From: Gammaproteobacteria bacterium | GTDB lineage: Bacteria > Pseudomonadota > Gammaproteobacteria > Pseudomonadales > UBA5518 | Direction: 5' to 3' | Length of the DNA: 64,000 nucleotides | Assembly (NCBI GenBank): GCA_016705365.1 | Contig: JADIYI010000008.1 | Span: 2,170,001-2,234,000, forward strand | Part shown: positions 1-8,784 of the stretch, one piece after another | Layout of the letters: each line of letters opens with the position of its first letter | How positions within the stretch are numbered: position 1 is the stretch's first letter | Program-made: the position numbers and the translations under genes | The notes under the pieces: model-generated | Seen by the model: the letters and a program-made list of their open reading frames with translations, nothing else | The model's database searches: none | What the model was told of the DNA's origin: nothing

Positions 1-453
1 CATTTCTTCTCGGTGTTCGGATTCGGGCAACTGGCGCAGAAGCGACGCTTCATGGCGCTGGTCGCGGGCTCGCTGACATTGGCGATGACGGTGGTGCTGG
101 TGGTGCCGCCGTTCAGCGAGGCGTTTTTCCTGGGTGCGCTCGGCCTCAACCCGCAACTGTACGCCAGCGCCCGCTACATGTGCTTCCTGCTGCTGGTGGT
201 GCCGACGATCCTGATGGTGCGCAACTACTACCACGGCATCCTGATCGCGCGCAAACGCACCGCGGCGATGGCGACCGGGAGTTTCGTGCGGGTGGTGGCG
301 ATCGCGGGGAGCGGCGCGCTGCTGCTCGGTGGCGGTGTGCTCGATGAGCGCACCGCGGTGCTCGGCATGATCGCGGGCTTTCTCGCCGAGATGATCATCG
401 CCTGGCGATCGGTGCTGCGTCTCGAGCGAGATCATCCAGGCACAGCAGGCTGA
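1..453 (+). CDS. Polytopic membrane protein, C-terminal part (5' end outside window)
   Basis: The reading frame is open from base 1, so the gene begins upstream of the window and only about 150 C-terminal residues are visible. These show at least three hydrophobic segments separated by short basic loops, for example an Arg-Asn-Tyr-Tyr-His-Gly stretch after the second. The pattern recalls C-terminal halves of MATE/MOP-type flippases and ankylosis-like proteins, but I do not recognise the family with certainty. The last 59 bases overlap the 3' end of the convergent phosphatase gene, so the true C-terminus is slightly uncertain. Confidence 0.6.
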   Translation, partial: HFFSVFGFGQLAQKRRFMALVAGSLTLAMTVVLVVPPFSEAFFLGALGLNPQLYASARYMCFLLLVVPTILMVRNYYHGILIARKRTAAMATGSFVRVVAIAGSGALLLGGGVLDERTAVLGMIAGFLAEMIIAWRSVLRLERDHPGTAG

Positions 454-1102
454 GATAGCCGTCCGGCAGATACGCGCCGGTTTCGATGAACAGGGCATTG
501 GCGCTGCGCAGCGGGGTCTTCACCACGGTATGGCCGTGGATGGTCAGGTCGATATTGCGCACCGGCTGAGCATTGTCGCGGCGGATACGCTCGCGCGCCC
601 ACAATGTCTCGCGGCGCAGTTCCGGGTCGTTCAGCGCGCGCTCGATATCATTCCAGTCGGCGACCGGACACTGGGCGTGGCAGATTCCGAAGCGCCGGCC
701 GCTCTTGTGGTGCAGGGTGATGGCATGGGGCAGCGTCGCGCAAAGCGCGGCTGCGGCCCGCGCGGCGGCGTTGGCGTCCTCGCCGCGCATGCCCCACGCG
801 CCACCGTTCTCGCGCCACAGCGTACTGATGCGCGGTTCCTCGCCGGCGACCGCGCGCAGCAGCATGTCTTCATGGTTGCCGCGCACCGCGTGGAACCATT
901 TATTGCGGATCAGTTCGACCGCGGCCACCGACGCGGGACCGCGATCGACCAGGTCGCCGACGCTGAACAGGCGATCGCGACCGGGGATGAATTGTCTTGC
1001 CTCGAGTGCCGCCTCGAGCGCGCTCACCATGCCGTGCAGATCGCCGATGATGAAGTCGCGACCGAACCGGTTGGGTGGCACGTTGCTATGGAACGGGGTC
1101 AT
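395..1102 (-). CDS. Metallophosphoesterase, PP2A-like serine/threonine protein phosphatase
   Basis: This 235-residue protein carries the metal-binding signatures of the calcineurin-like family in order: GDLHG near residue 20, GDLVDRG near 50, RGNHED near 78 and a C-terminal HGH. That set and length fit bacterial PrpA/PrpB-type protein phosphatases and Ap4A-hydrolase relatives; the substrate cannot be read from the sequence. The longer in-frame extension upstream is an artefact of overlap with the MATE gene. The ATG at 1102 overlaps the MATE stop codon as ATGA, implying translational coupling. It is the last gene of a minus-strand run (lysoplasmalogenase, HisN-like, MATE, phosphatase). Confidence 0.85.
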   Translation of the reverse strand: MTPFHSNVPPNRFGRDFIIGDLHGMVSALEAALEARQFIPGRDRLFSVGDLVDRGPASVAAVELIRNKWFHAVRGNHEDMLLRAVAGEEPRISTLWRENGGAWGMRGEDANAAARAAAALCATLPHAITLHHKSGRRFGICHAQCPVADWNDIERALNDPELRRETLWARERIRRDNAQPVRNIDLTIHGHTVVKTPLRSANALFIETGAYLPDGYLSLLCLDDLARDAAPIARR

Positions 1103-2523
1103 TTCTGGTGAATTTCCATGTCCCCGGGAGGCGGTGTGCCCAGGCCCGGCTGGCGGATCAAGCGTGCGCTGATGCGTACCAGGCGCCAGGCAATCAGCAT
1201 CGCCGCCAGTGCGATCGCCACCACCATGCCGATCCAGAATCCTCTCACGCCGAGTGGTTCGCCCCACAGCGTTCCGAGCCCCAGCCCATAGCATAACGGC
1301 AGACCGAACAGCCAGTAAGCGGAGATGTCGATGGCCGAGGACACGCGCGTGTCCTGGTAGCCGCGCAGCGCCATGCCGGCGCCGACCTGGACCGAATCGA
1401 ACAGTCGGTAGGTGGCGGCAAAAAGCAGCAGACCGGCGCCGAGTTCGCGCACCGCCGGATCGTCGCTGAACAGCAGCGTGATCGGCTCGCGACATGCCAC
1501 CATCACCGCGGCCTGCAGCACGGCGATGGCCATCAGCAAGCTCATCCCGATAATGCACACCTCGCGGGCGCGGCGCGGATCGCCGCCGCCGAGCTGATGC
1601 GCAACACGTACCGACATCGCCTGCCCGACACCGAGCGGAACGGTCAGCATCAGGGTATCGACGGTGATCGCGACCGCGTGCCCGGCGACCGCGACCGCGC
1701 CCAGCCCGGCCATCAGCAGGGGCACGATCGCAAAAAATCCGCCCACCGCGAACAGCGACAGGCCGATCGGCAATCCGAGCGAAAGGATCGCGCGGATATC
1801 GCGCCACACCGGCGGGCCGAATTCGCTCCACAGGCGATAGATGCGCAGCGTCGGAGACAACGAAAAATAAATGACCCAGCACAGCATCATGAGGAGGAAG
1901 GACACCAGGGTTGCCCAGCCGCAGCCCGCACCGCCGAGCCGCGGCAGACCGAAGGCACCGCTGACCAGGCCGAAGTCGAGCGGAATATTGATCAGGAATG
2001 CAGCCATGGTGAGCCACATCACCGGGCGCGTGAGACCAACGCCTTCGCAGGTGGTCCTGAGCGTGACCATGAACGGCATCAGCATCGAGGTCAGGATCGT
2101 CGGCAGCAGGTACCCTGCCGCAATACGCGCCACCTCGGGAGTTATGTCGAGGCGCGTCACCCCGCGCATCGCCGCATGGAGCATCAGTCCCGAGGCGAGC
2201 GCCAGCGGCAGCGACAGCCACAGGCATTGCTGGAACTGGCGACGGATGCACTCGCCCTTGCCGCCACCATAGTGGTGCCCGACCAGCGCGCTGTTGGCGA
2301 GTACCACGCCGAACACGAACAGCATCGACAGATCCCACAGGTAGAAGCCGATGGTGACCGCCGCGAGGTCATCGGTGCCGGCGCGACCCGATACGACCAC
2401 ATCGGTGACGCCCATGCCCATGATCGCGAACTGCCCGACCACCAGCGGTCCGGCCAGACGCAGCACGCGAGCGGCCTCCTCGCCGAAGCGCTCGCGCAGG
2501 CTCTGGTTGGCGGGGATATTCAT
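1099..2523 (-). CDS. MATE-family multidrug/Na+ antiporter (NorM-like)
   Basis: The protein has 474 residues and about twelve predicted transmembrane segments in two six-helix halves, the usual MATE architecture. The N-terminal part has the typical 'LAGPLVVGQ' helix followed by the 'DVVVSGRAG' loop, and the second half repeats the pattern ('LSLGLPIGLS'). Members export cationic drugs or metabolites from the cytoplasm in exchange for Na+ or H+. The substrate is unknown here. It starts 97 bases downstream of the HisN-like gene and overlaps the phosphatase by four bases, so the four genes are probably co-transcribed. Confidence 0.9.
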   Translation of the reverse strand: MNIPANQSLRERFGEEAARVLRLAGPLVVGQFAIMGMGVTDVVVSGRAGTDDLAAVTIGFYLWDLSMLFVFGVVLANSALVGHHYGGGKGECIRRQFQQCLWLSLPLALASGLMLHAAMRGVTRLDITPEVARIAAGYLLPTILTSMLMPFMVTLRTTCEGVGLTRPVMWLTMAAFLINIPLDFGLVSGAFGLPRLGGAGCGWATLVSFLLMMLCWVIYFSLSPTLRIYRLWSEFGPPVWRDIRAILSLGLPIGLSLFAVGGFFAIVPLLMAGLGAVAVAGHAVAITVDTLMLTVPLGVGQAMSVRVAHQLGGGDPRRAREVCIIGMSLLMAIAVLQAAVMVACREPITLLFSDDPAVRELGAGLLLFAATYRLFDSVQVGAGMALRGYQDTRVSSAIDISAYWLFGLPLCYGLGLGTLWGEPLGVRGFWIGMVVAIALAAMLIAWRLVRISARLIRQPGLGTPPPGDMEIHQK

Positions 2524-2620
2524 GGCTTCGGGCTAAGGGCTGTCCGCTGCTCGTTTCAGCGCGTCATGATCACGGCGGCGCCACGGTGGCGCAAGGGAAC
2601 AAATCGGCGCGAACTCCTGG

Positions 2621-3430
2621 CTAGGAACTGGTTCGGCCGGCGCGCAGCGCCTGCAGTGCCTGGTGGTGCAGGGTTGGATTGGCCGCGGCAATCACGAAAC
2701 CGCCGCTGGAGGCGTCTTCGCCATCGCGTCCCGTCACCACGCCGCCGCCAGCTTCGATGATCGGGATCAGCGGTTGAATGTCGTAGGCCTGCAGGCTGCC
2801 TTCGATCACCAGGTCCACATGACCGAGCGCGAGCAGGCAATAGGAATAACAATCGCCGCCATAGCGCATCAGCCGGCAGCGCTCCGCCACGCGCTGGAAT
2901 GCCGCGAGATCGGTTGCGTTCCCGAACATGCCGGGATGGGTGCAATAGAGTATCGCGTCCGCCAGTCGCGCCTCGCGACGGCAGGCGAGCACTCGCCGCT
3001 CGCCGCGGCGCAGCAGCCAGCCCTGCCCGGCGCTGCCGCAGAAGGTTTCCTCGAGATAGGGCTGGTGCACCACGCCGGCGATACAGCGTTCGTTCTCGCG
3101 CAGCCCGAGCAGGATGCCCCAGGCCGGAACACCGCTGATGAACGCGCGGGTGCCGTCTATCGGATCGATGATCCAGCTGTAGCGCGAGCGACCCTCGAGG
3201 ATGCCGTGCTCCTCCCCGACGATGCCGTGATCGGGAAAGCGCTCGCGGATGCGGCTGCCCAGGAAGTGCTCGATTTCGCGATCGGCCACCGTGACCGGAT
3301 CGAAGAGTCCGTCGCCGAGTTTGTTCTCGATAGCGAGCGGGCGGCGGAAATAGCCGAGCGCGATCTGCCCGGCCTGTTCGACGATGCCGGTGGCGAACTC
3401 CAGAGCGGCGGAAATCTCGGTGTCGTTCAT
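2621..3430 (-). CDS. Inositol-monophosphatase-family phosphatase, likely histidinol-phosphatase (HisN-type)
   Basis: The 269-residue protein has the Mg2+/Li+ phosphatase signatures: GEEHG at residues 72-76 and DPIDGT at 89-94, with a further conserved Asp near the C-terminus (AYDIQPLIPI). The 'TRAFISGVPAWG' extension after the DPIDGT motif resembles the HisN subgroup (histidinol-phosphate to histidinol) more than SuhB. Inositol-1-phosphatase or PAP phosphatase activity cannot be excluded. The ATG at 3430 overlaps the stop of the lysoplasmalogenase gene as ATGA. No other histidine biosynthesis gene is nearby. Confidence 0.82.
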   Translation of the reverse strand: MNDTEISAALEFATGIVEQAGQIALGYFRRPLAIENKLGDGLFDPVTVADREIEHFLGSRIRERFPDHGIVGEEHGILEGRSRYSWIIDPIDGTRAFISGVPAWGILLGLRENERCIAGVVHQPYLEETFCGSAGQGWLLRRGERRVLACRREARLADAILYCTHPGMFGNATDLAAFQRVAERCRLMRYGGDCYSYCLLALGHVDLVIEGSLQAYDIQPLIPIIEAGGGVVTGRDGEDASSGGFVIAAANPTLHHQALQALRAGRTSS

Positions 3431-4068
3431 GTGGCTTGCTCCGCGCCGCGCGGATGCGCGCCGCGCCATATCAGCAACTGTGCGAGGTAGTAGCTGAGCA
3501 TGATCAGCAGTCCTGCCCGGGGAATCGGCTCGACAAACTTGTTGAGCGCGATCAGCGAATCGGAACAGGCAAACATCAGCGCGCCGGCGAACAGCAGCAG
3601 GGGTCGATCCGCGACGGCGGCGCCGGTCACCATCGCGGTGATCGCGACCATGTAGGCAGCGACGGCCGGTGCCAGTTCGTCGGCCGCTGGCAGCGTGATC
3701 CAGGCGAGCCCCAGCGCCACCGGCAGGTACGCCGCCGCATACCACAGACGCCGGCGCTCGCGACTGCGCTCACGCCAGAACAGCTGCGCGTACAGCAACT
3801 GCGCCACCAGGAAGCTGCCGAGCCCGGCCGCGAACAGATTGCCGGTAATGCCGTTGACCGCCAGCAGCCAGTCGCCGAGCGCCGAGAACAGCAGCGCGCC
3901 GGTCATCCCGCCGCGCCAGCGGGCGCTGCCAAGCCGCAAGCTGCCTGCGGCGAGCAGCACGATCGGCAGGATCTTGACCCACGCCCCGAGCCAGCTCGCG
4001 TTGTAGTCGAACAACGCGAGATAGAGCGCGGCCAGCACCAGATAGGCAATCGTCACCCGGTTCCTCAC
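3427..4068 (-). CDS. Lysoplasmalogenase, YhhN/TMEM86 family
   Basis: A 213-residue integral membrane protein with about eight hydrophobic segments. The two conserved family motifs are visible: 'LFSALGDWLL' near residue 62 and 'MFACSDSLIALNKF' near residue 165, whose acidic residues are thought to be catalytic. Family members hydrolyse the vinyl-ether bond of lysoplasmalogens; in bacteria lacking plasmalogens the real substrate may be another ether lipid. It is the first gene of the four-gene minus-strand run and overlaps the next gene by four bases. Confidence 0.8.
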   Translation of the reverse strand: MRNRVTIAYLVLAALYLALFDYNASWLGAWVKILPIVLLAAGSLRLGSARWRGGMTGALLFSALGDWLLAVNGITGNLFAAGLGSFLVAQLLYAQLFWRERSRERRRLWYAAAYLPVALGLAWITLPAADELAPAVAAYMVAITAMVTGAAVADRPLLLFAGALMFACSDSLIALNKFVEPIPRAGLLIMLSYYLAQLLIWRGAHPRGAEQAT

Positions 4069-4155
4069 GGCGCGAGCGCCGCGGCCAGCAGCAGGCTGTC
4101 ATGGCGAAACCGGCGGCGATTGGCGGGGTTCATGGTGGTGATTCCTGTTGCTTGC

Positions 4156-5271
4156 TCAATTGGACAGCGCGGCGAAGCGGCGCAGATGCCAGTCGCTGTT
4201 GCCGAACAGGGCTTCGATTGCGGTCAGCCGCTTGAAATAGTGTCCCACGTCGAGTTCGTCGGTCACGCCGATGCCGCCGTGCAGCTGGATCGCTTCCTGG
4301 CCGAGCAGCCGCGCGGCGCGCCCGATGCGGCTCTTTGCGGCGGACACCGCACGGCGCGCGTCCGTGCCGGAGTCGCTGCTCATCAGCGCCATCATCAGGA
4401 TCGAGCGCGATTGTTCGAGTTCGATGAACATCTCCGCCATGCGGTGCTGCAAGGCCTGGAAGCTCGCGATCGGTACTCCGAACTGCTTGCGTGTTTTGGT
4501 GTACTCCACGGTTTTCCACAACAGCGCATCCATCGCGCCGAGCGCATCGGCGCACACGCACAGCGTGGCGCGGTCGATGACGCTCTGCAATGCCTCCAGT
4601 GCATCGTCGGCGGCCTCGAGCCGGGCATCCGCCGCCAGCTGCACGCCACGCAAGCCGATGTCGGCGGCGCGAGCGCCATCGATCGTCGGGTAGGATTGCA
4701 GCGTCACGCCCTGCGCGGAGGGATCCACCTGGTAGATTCCGAGCCGGTCCTGCTCGTCGCGCGCGCTCAGCAGCAGCACATCGGCATTCGCGGCGTTGAG
4801 CACCACGCACTTGTTGCCATCCAGTATCCAGCCTGCGCCAGCGCGTCTGACCCGGGTCTGTACCGCATCGAGCTGGTAGCGGCTGTCGGGTTCGGCAAAA
4901 CCGAGCGCCAGCTGCAGCTCGCCGGCCACCAGCGCCGGCAACAGCGCTGCGCGCTGCGCATTGTTGCCGAGTTCGACCACGATTGCGCCACCGAGCACCA
5001 CGCTGGCGAGGTACGGCTCCACCACCAGGCCCTTGCCGAATTGCTCGAACAGCAATGCGCAGTCGATCACCGAACCCCCGAGCCCGCCATCGGCCTCGGG
5101 GATTGCTACCGCCAGCCAGCCGAGTTCCGCGAACATGCGCCAGTTGGCGGCGGAAAACCCGCTGCTTTCCTCCAGGATGCGGCGCCGCGTATCGAAGGAG
5201 TATTGCTCGCGGACGAAGCGCGCAACGCTGTCCTGCAGGAGTTGTTGCTCGTCGCTGTAACTGAAATCCAT
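4156..5271 (-). CDS. Acyl-CoA dehydrogenase, small partner subunit
   Basis: A 371-residue flavoprotein of the acyl-CoA dehydrogenase family, with the N-terminal helical domain, middle beta domain and C-terminal helical domain. The C-terminal half keeps the FAD-contacting 'RKQFGVPIASFQALQH' segment and the 'QLHGGIGVTDE' segment. It lies 30 bases downstream of a second acyl-CoA dehydrogenase gene. In sterol- and isoprenoid-degrading bacteria such adjacent pairs form obligate alpha2-beta2 enzymes in which each subunit supplies part of the FAD site. Likely role: alpha,beta-dehydrogenation of a bulky acyl-CoA; substrate unknown. Confidence 0.9.
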   Translation of the reverse strand: MDFSYSDEQQLLQDSVARFVREQYSFDTRRRILEESSGFSAANWRMFAELGWLAVAIPEADGGLGGSVIDCALLFEQFGKGLVVEPYLASVVLGGAIVVELGNNAQRAALLPALVAGELQLALGFAEPDSRYQLDAVQTRVRRAGAGWILDGNKCVVLNAANADVLLLSARDEQDRLGIYQVDPSAQGVTLQSYPTIDGARAADIGLRGVQLAADARLEAADDALEALQSVIDRATLCVCADALGAMDALLWKTVEYTKTRKQFGVPIASFQALQHRMAEMFIELEQSRSILMMALMSSDSGTDARRAVSAAKSRIGRAARLLGQEAIQLHGGIGVTDELDVGHYFKRLTAIEALFGNSDWHLRRFAALSN

Positions 5272-5301
5272 GAGGCTGCTACCTGTTCTGGCGGGCCGGC
5301 A

Positions 5302-6501
5302 CTACAGGCCCAGTACCGCTTTGGCGATGATGTTGCGCTGGATCTCGTTCGAGCCGCCGTAGATCGAGGCCTTGCGGTTGTTGAAATACACCGGCGCGGC
5401 GTTGGCGGCGCCGGCGGGGCCGATGTGCGCGCCGTCATAGCCGGCCACGAACTGCCGCGGCACGAAGGGCAGGGCGTAGTAACCTGCGGTCTCGACATGC
5501 AACTCGTCGATGGCCTGGGCGATCTCGGTTCCCTTGATTTTCAGGATCGAGGATTCGGGGCCCGGCGCCTTGCCGGTGCTGACGCTGGCCAGCGCACGCA
5601 GTTCGGTGTACTCCAGTGCCAGCAGGTCGATTTCGATTTCCGCCAGGCGGCGCGCGAACAGCGGGTCATCGATCAGCGCGGCGCCGCCCTGCCGGGTGGC
5701 GCGCGCGATCTCCTCGAGCTTCAGCAGCCGCACCCGCGATTTGGCCACCTGCGCGATCCCGGTGCGTTCATGGGTCAGCAGGTACTTGGCATAGGTCCAG
5801 CCCTTGTTCTCTTCTCCGACCAGGTTTTCGAGCGGCACCCGCACATTGTCGAAATGCACCTCGTTGACTTCCGGCGTGCCGTCCAGCAGGTAGATCGGCG
5901 ACACCGTGATGCCCGGGGTTTTCATGTCGATCAGCAGGAAACTGATGCCCGCCTGCGGCTTCAGCCCGGCGCCGCCGGTGCGCACCAGGCAGAAGATCCA
6001 GTCGGCCCATTGCCCCATCGTGGTCCAGGTCTTGGTGCCGTTGACCACGTAGTGATCGCCGTCACGCGTGGCGCCGGTGCGCAGCGAGGCCAGATCGGAA
6101 CCGGCATTGGGCTCCGAGTAACCCTGGCACCACCACACGTTGCTCGCGAGGATATCGGGCAGGAAGCGCGCTTTCTGCTCCGCGTTGCCAAAGGTGTAGA
6201 TGACCGGTGCCACCATCGCGAGCCCGAACGGCACGATGCGCGGCGTGTGCGCGAACGCGCATTCGCTGGCGAAGATGTATTTCTGGGCCGGGGTCCAGCC
6301 GGTGCCGCCGTGCTCGGGCGGCCAGTTGATGCCGGCCCAGCCGCGTGCGTGCAGCAGCTTCTGCCAGCGCACCAGGTCCTCGCGCTCCAGCTGCAGTTCG
6401 TCCCTGACCTTGTTGCGCAGATCCTCGGGGTAGTCGGCGGCGAGGAATGCACGCACCTCGTCGCGAAAGGCCAGCTCGGCGGCGCTGAACCGGTTGTCCA
6501 T
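5302..6501 (-). CDS. Acyl-CoA dehydrogenase, large partner subunit
   Basis: A 399-residue acyl-CoA dehydrogenase. The middle domain has 'GYSEPNAGSDLASL' and 'WTTMGQWADW', which line the acyl/FAD pocket, and the C-terminus ends in 'YGGSNEIQRNIIAKAVLGL'. It lacks the RxQFG FAD-arginine segment that its downstream neighbour has. This complementary pattern supports a heteromeric pair. The ATG at 6501 begins the two-gene unit. The nearby P450s and acyl-CoA ligases suggest branched or steroid side-chain oxidation, which is an inference from context only. Confidence 0.9.
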   Translation of the reverse strand: MDNRFSAAELAFRDEVRAFLAADYPEDLRNKVRDELQLEREDLVRWQKLLHARGWAGINWPPEHGGTGWTPAQKYIFASECAFAHTPRIVPFGLAMVAPVIYTFGNAEQKARFLPDILASNVWWCQGYSEPNAGSDLASLRTGATRDGDHYVVNGTKTWTTMGQWADWIFCLVRTGGAGLKPQAGISFLLIDMKTPGITVSPIYLLDGTPEVNEVHFDNVRVPLENLVGEENKGWTYAKYLLTHERTGIAQVAKSRVRLLKLEEIARATRQGGAALIDDPLFARRLAEIEIDLLALEYTELRALASVSTGKAPGPESSILKIKGTEIAQAIDELHVETAGYYALPFVPRQFVAGYDGAHIGPAGAANAAPVYFNNRKASIYGGSNEIQRNIIAKAVLGL

Positions 6502-6608
6502 GGTGCAATCCCCTGCAATCGATCGGTCGCGGCATCTTCCCGCGTGGCGCTGCCCATATCAAGCGGCGCCGTGGCCCGGGCCCGGCTCCACCGGGAATCC
6601 GGCAACGT

Positions 6609-6629
6609 GCCCCCGGATGAAGCGGGGGC
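6609..6629 (-). terminator. GC-rich hairpin downstream of yaeQ
   Basis: A six-base-pair perfect stem (GCCCCC/GGGGGC) with a nine-base loop lies 14 bases past the yaeQ stop codon. No T-tract follows on the minus strand, so it may be only a pause or stabilising hairpin. Confidence 0.3.
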
Positions 6630-6642
6630 GGTTTGCGCGGGA

Positions 6643-7185
6643 TCAGTTTTCGCGCAGCACCTGGGGTTCGACCAGTACCGAGCGCGCGGAGTCACTGAAG
6701 TAGAGCTGCCGTTCCTGAATCGTGCATTGCAGGTGCATCGAGCGGTTGGCGAGCAGCGCCAGTTCCCTGCCGGCCTCGAACGGCAGCGCCAGCATCGTGA
6801 ATCGCGGCAGGCGCTCCAGCAGCCCGGCATTCTTTGCCCACCACACATCCACCGCGCGACCGCCGTAGCCCAGCACCACTACGCTGTCCGCGCGACCCGC
6901 GGCGCGCCGCAGGCGCCGTTCATCGGGCAGTCCGACCTCGATCCAGCGCAGGATCGCCCCGGTGTCGTCTTTCAGCCAGAGGTCGGGTTCGTCCTCGGTG
7001 GAGATGCCGCGGCAGAACTCGAGTGCTGGGTCGCTGTAGAGCGCAAAGGCGAGTAGCCGCGCCATCAGCCGCTCCTCGGTTTCCGAAGGATGGCGGGCGA
7101 GCGTCAGCGCATGCGTGGCGTAGACCCCGCGATCGATATCCGAGATATCGAGCTCCACGCGGTAGACGGTTGCCTTGAGTGCCAT
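6643..7185 (-). CDS. yaeQ: YaeQ family protein
   Basis: A 180-residue protein matching the usual YaeQ length. It has the family's opening 'MALKATVYRVELDISD' strand and the acidic 'EDEPDLWLKD' and 'RWIEVGLPDE' segments, which form a PD-(D/E)XK-like nuclease fold. E. coli YaeQ was reported to compensate for loss of RfaH, but its biochemical role is unsettled. The ATG at 7185 is chosen because a further upstream start would overlap the acetyltransferase stop and add residues not found in the family. Confidence 0.88.
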   Translation of the reverse strand: MALKATVYRVELDISDIDRGVYATHALTLARHPSETEERLMARLLAFALYSDPALEFCRGISTEDEPDLWLKDDTGAILRWIEVGLPDERRLRRAAGRADSVVVLGYGGRAVDVWWAKNAGLLERLPRFTMLALPFEAGRELALLANRSMHLQCTIQERQLYFSDSARSVLVEPQVLREN

Positions 7186-7189
7186 CGCT

Positions 7190-7771
7190 TCACGCAGCCC
7201 GGATCGTGCGTGGCAGTCCGGTGACATCGGCGCGCGAGCGTGCCCGCCAGCTCTCGGTCGTGATCGCCCAGCGCTCGTGATCGCGCCAGCGCCCGCGAAT
7301 CTTCAGGTAACGCGGTGAATAGCCCTCGAGCCGGAACCCCAGGGCAGTGACCAGGCGGCGCGAAATCTCGTTGTCGGGCTGGATATTGGCCTCCAGGCGG
7401 TGCAGTCCGTAGTCGCGAAAGGCGCGGCTGACCACTTGCGGCAGCGCCTTGCGCATCAGGCCCTGGCCGGCGTGGGGAGCGAAGGCGTAGTACCCGAGAT
7501 AGCCGCTCTGCAGCGCGCCGCGGACGATCTCGCCGATATTGATCACTCCCGCCAGCTGCTGCTCGGCATTGATCACGAAATGACCGTGGTAGCTGCCGTC
7601 GTGGGTGCGTTCGATATAGGTACGCAGCGCGGCGCGGGTGTCGGGAGCCGCAACCCAGCGCCCGTGCAGGGTACGGCTGCGCTCGACGGCGGCGAGAAAC
7701 TCGCGGGCCCGCGAAAGACTGGGAACCTCCAGGCTCACCCCCGCAGGCAAGCGTGTCACACGAGCGCTCAT
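7190..7771 (-). CDS. GNAT-family N-acetyltransferase (RimJ/RimL-like)
   Basis: The 193-residue protein contains the GNAT core: a 'GVINIGEIVRG' beta hairpin, the 'YYAFAPHAGQGLMRKAL' acetyl-CoA binding loop, and 'LHRLEANIQPDNEISRRLVTALGF', typical of RimJ/RimL acetyltransferases that modify ribosomal-protein N-termini or small amines. The ATG at 7771 is chosen because AGGAAAG lies eight bases upstream; an in-frame ATG at 7789 lacks such a site. It ends five bases before yaeQ, so the two are probably co-transcribed. It faces the HDOD gene across a 152-base divergent region. Confidence 0.85.
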   Translation of the reverse strand: MSARVTRLPAGVSLEVPSLSRAREFLAAVERSRTLHGRWVAAPDTRAALRTYIERTHDGSYHGHFVINAEQQLAGVINIGEIVRGALQSGYLGYYAFAPHAGQGLMRKALPQVVSRAFRDYGLHRLEANIQPDNEISRRLVTALGFRLEGYSPRYLKIRGRWRDHERWAITTESWRARSRADVTGLPRTIRAA

Positions 7772-7923
7772 GGCCGATCTTTCCTGCATGGTGTGGGTAA
7801 AAGCGGAAGTATGCCGTCAGCAGGCATCCCCGTGGTAGCCTTTGTGCCGGTCCAGATGCGATGTCGCCGTCCCGGACCGTCTGATCGGGACCTTTGATCA
7901 ATAGTCGAGCGCAGAGGCAGGGA

Positions 7924-8784
7924 ATGATGCAGGAGCTTGGGCGCGAAGAGCTGCCGCAGCGGCTGGATGCACAGATGGAGGCGCGCATCGGCGCTGGCCA
8001 GCTGGTCATTCCGGTGCTGCCGGCGGTTGCCAGCACGGTGCTCGGCATGATCGATGACCCCGATGCCGAAATCGCCCGGCTCGCGCACACCATCCAGCAC
8101 GACCCGGCGATTGCCGCTCATGTGATGCGCATCGCCAATTCCGCTTCGCTGCGCGGCGGCGCGCCGATCGTCTCGCTGCAGCAGGCCATCACCCGTCTCG
8201 GGATGCGCAGCATCGCCGATATCGCGCTGGCCGCCTGCATGGGACCGAAACTTTTCAATGCGCCGCGGCATGCCGCGCTGCTCGAGCGCATCTGGAGCGA
8301 ATCGTTGGCCACCGCGCTGTGGAGTCGCGAGATCGCGCGCACGCTGCGGCGCAATGTCGAGGTCGCGTTCCTGAGCGGCCTGATGCACCAGATCGGCAAG
8401 CCGGTGCTGTTGCAGGCACTGCAGGAAATGTTGCCCGGACAGGGCGAACAGCTCGAGGAGTCGCTGTTGCTCGCGCTGCTCGAGCGGCACGCTGCGGCAG
8501 CTGGCCTCGCGGTGGCGACGCACTGGGGCCTGCCCGAGCCGGTTGCCGAGACCATCGCTCACCTGGGTGATTTTTCGCGCTCGGCACGGGCTCCGGATCT
8601 GGTGGCGATGGTGAGCGTGGCGCGCGCGATCGCGCTCCAGACACTGGGCGAGGGCATGATGGATGCACAGCCGTTGATGGAGTTGCCGGAAATGGTGGAA
8701 ATCAATCTCTATCTCGCGGATGCGCGGATGCTGCTGGAAAAGGCCGACAGTGTGCGTGCCATGCTGAGCGAGATTGCCGCATGA
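7924..8784 (+). CDS. HDOD-domain protein
   Basis: A 286-residue protein made of one HDOD domain (a catalytically degenerate relative of HD phosphohydrolases), about residues 25-230. Visible marks are 'LPAVASTVLGMIDDPDAE', 'VMRIANSASLRG' and 'LSGLMHQIGKPVLLQ'. HDOD proteins act in signalling, often with cyclic-di-GMP or chemotaxis modules; no output domain is attached here. An AGAGG sequence six bases upstream supports the ATG at 7924. It overlaps sthA by four bases, which is an unusual pairing and suggests co-expression with redox balancing. Confidence 0.87.
   Translation: MMQELGREELPQRLDAQMEARIGAGQLVIPVLPAVASTVLGMIDDPDAEIARLAHTIQHDPAIAAHVMRIANSASLRGGAPIVSLQQAITRLGMRSIADIALAACMGPKLFNAPRHAALLERIWSESLATALWSREIARTLRRNVEVAFLSGLMHQIGKPVLLQALQEMLPGQGEQLEESLLLALLERHAAAAGLAVATHWGLPEPVAETIAHLGDFSRSARAPDLVAMVSVARAIALQTLGEGMMDAQPLMELPEMVEINLYLADARMLLEKADSVRAMLSEIAA

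Noticed and set aside
1102..2338. Phosphatase fused to a 400-residue N-terminal extension
   Set aside because: The extension is an out-of-frame reading of the MATE gene; the ATG at 1102 begins the conserved domain and overlaps the MATE stop.
3436..7056. Very long plus-strand open frame (about 1200 codons)
   Set aside because: It is antisense to lysoplasmalogenase, two acyl-CoA dehydrogenases and YaeQ, all with clear family motifs. Its composition (Gln, His, Arg rich) is typical of a high-GC shadow frame.
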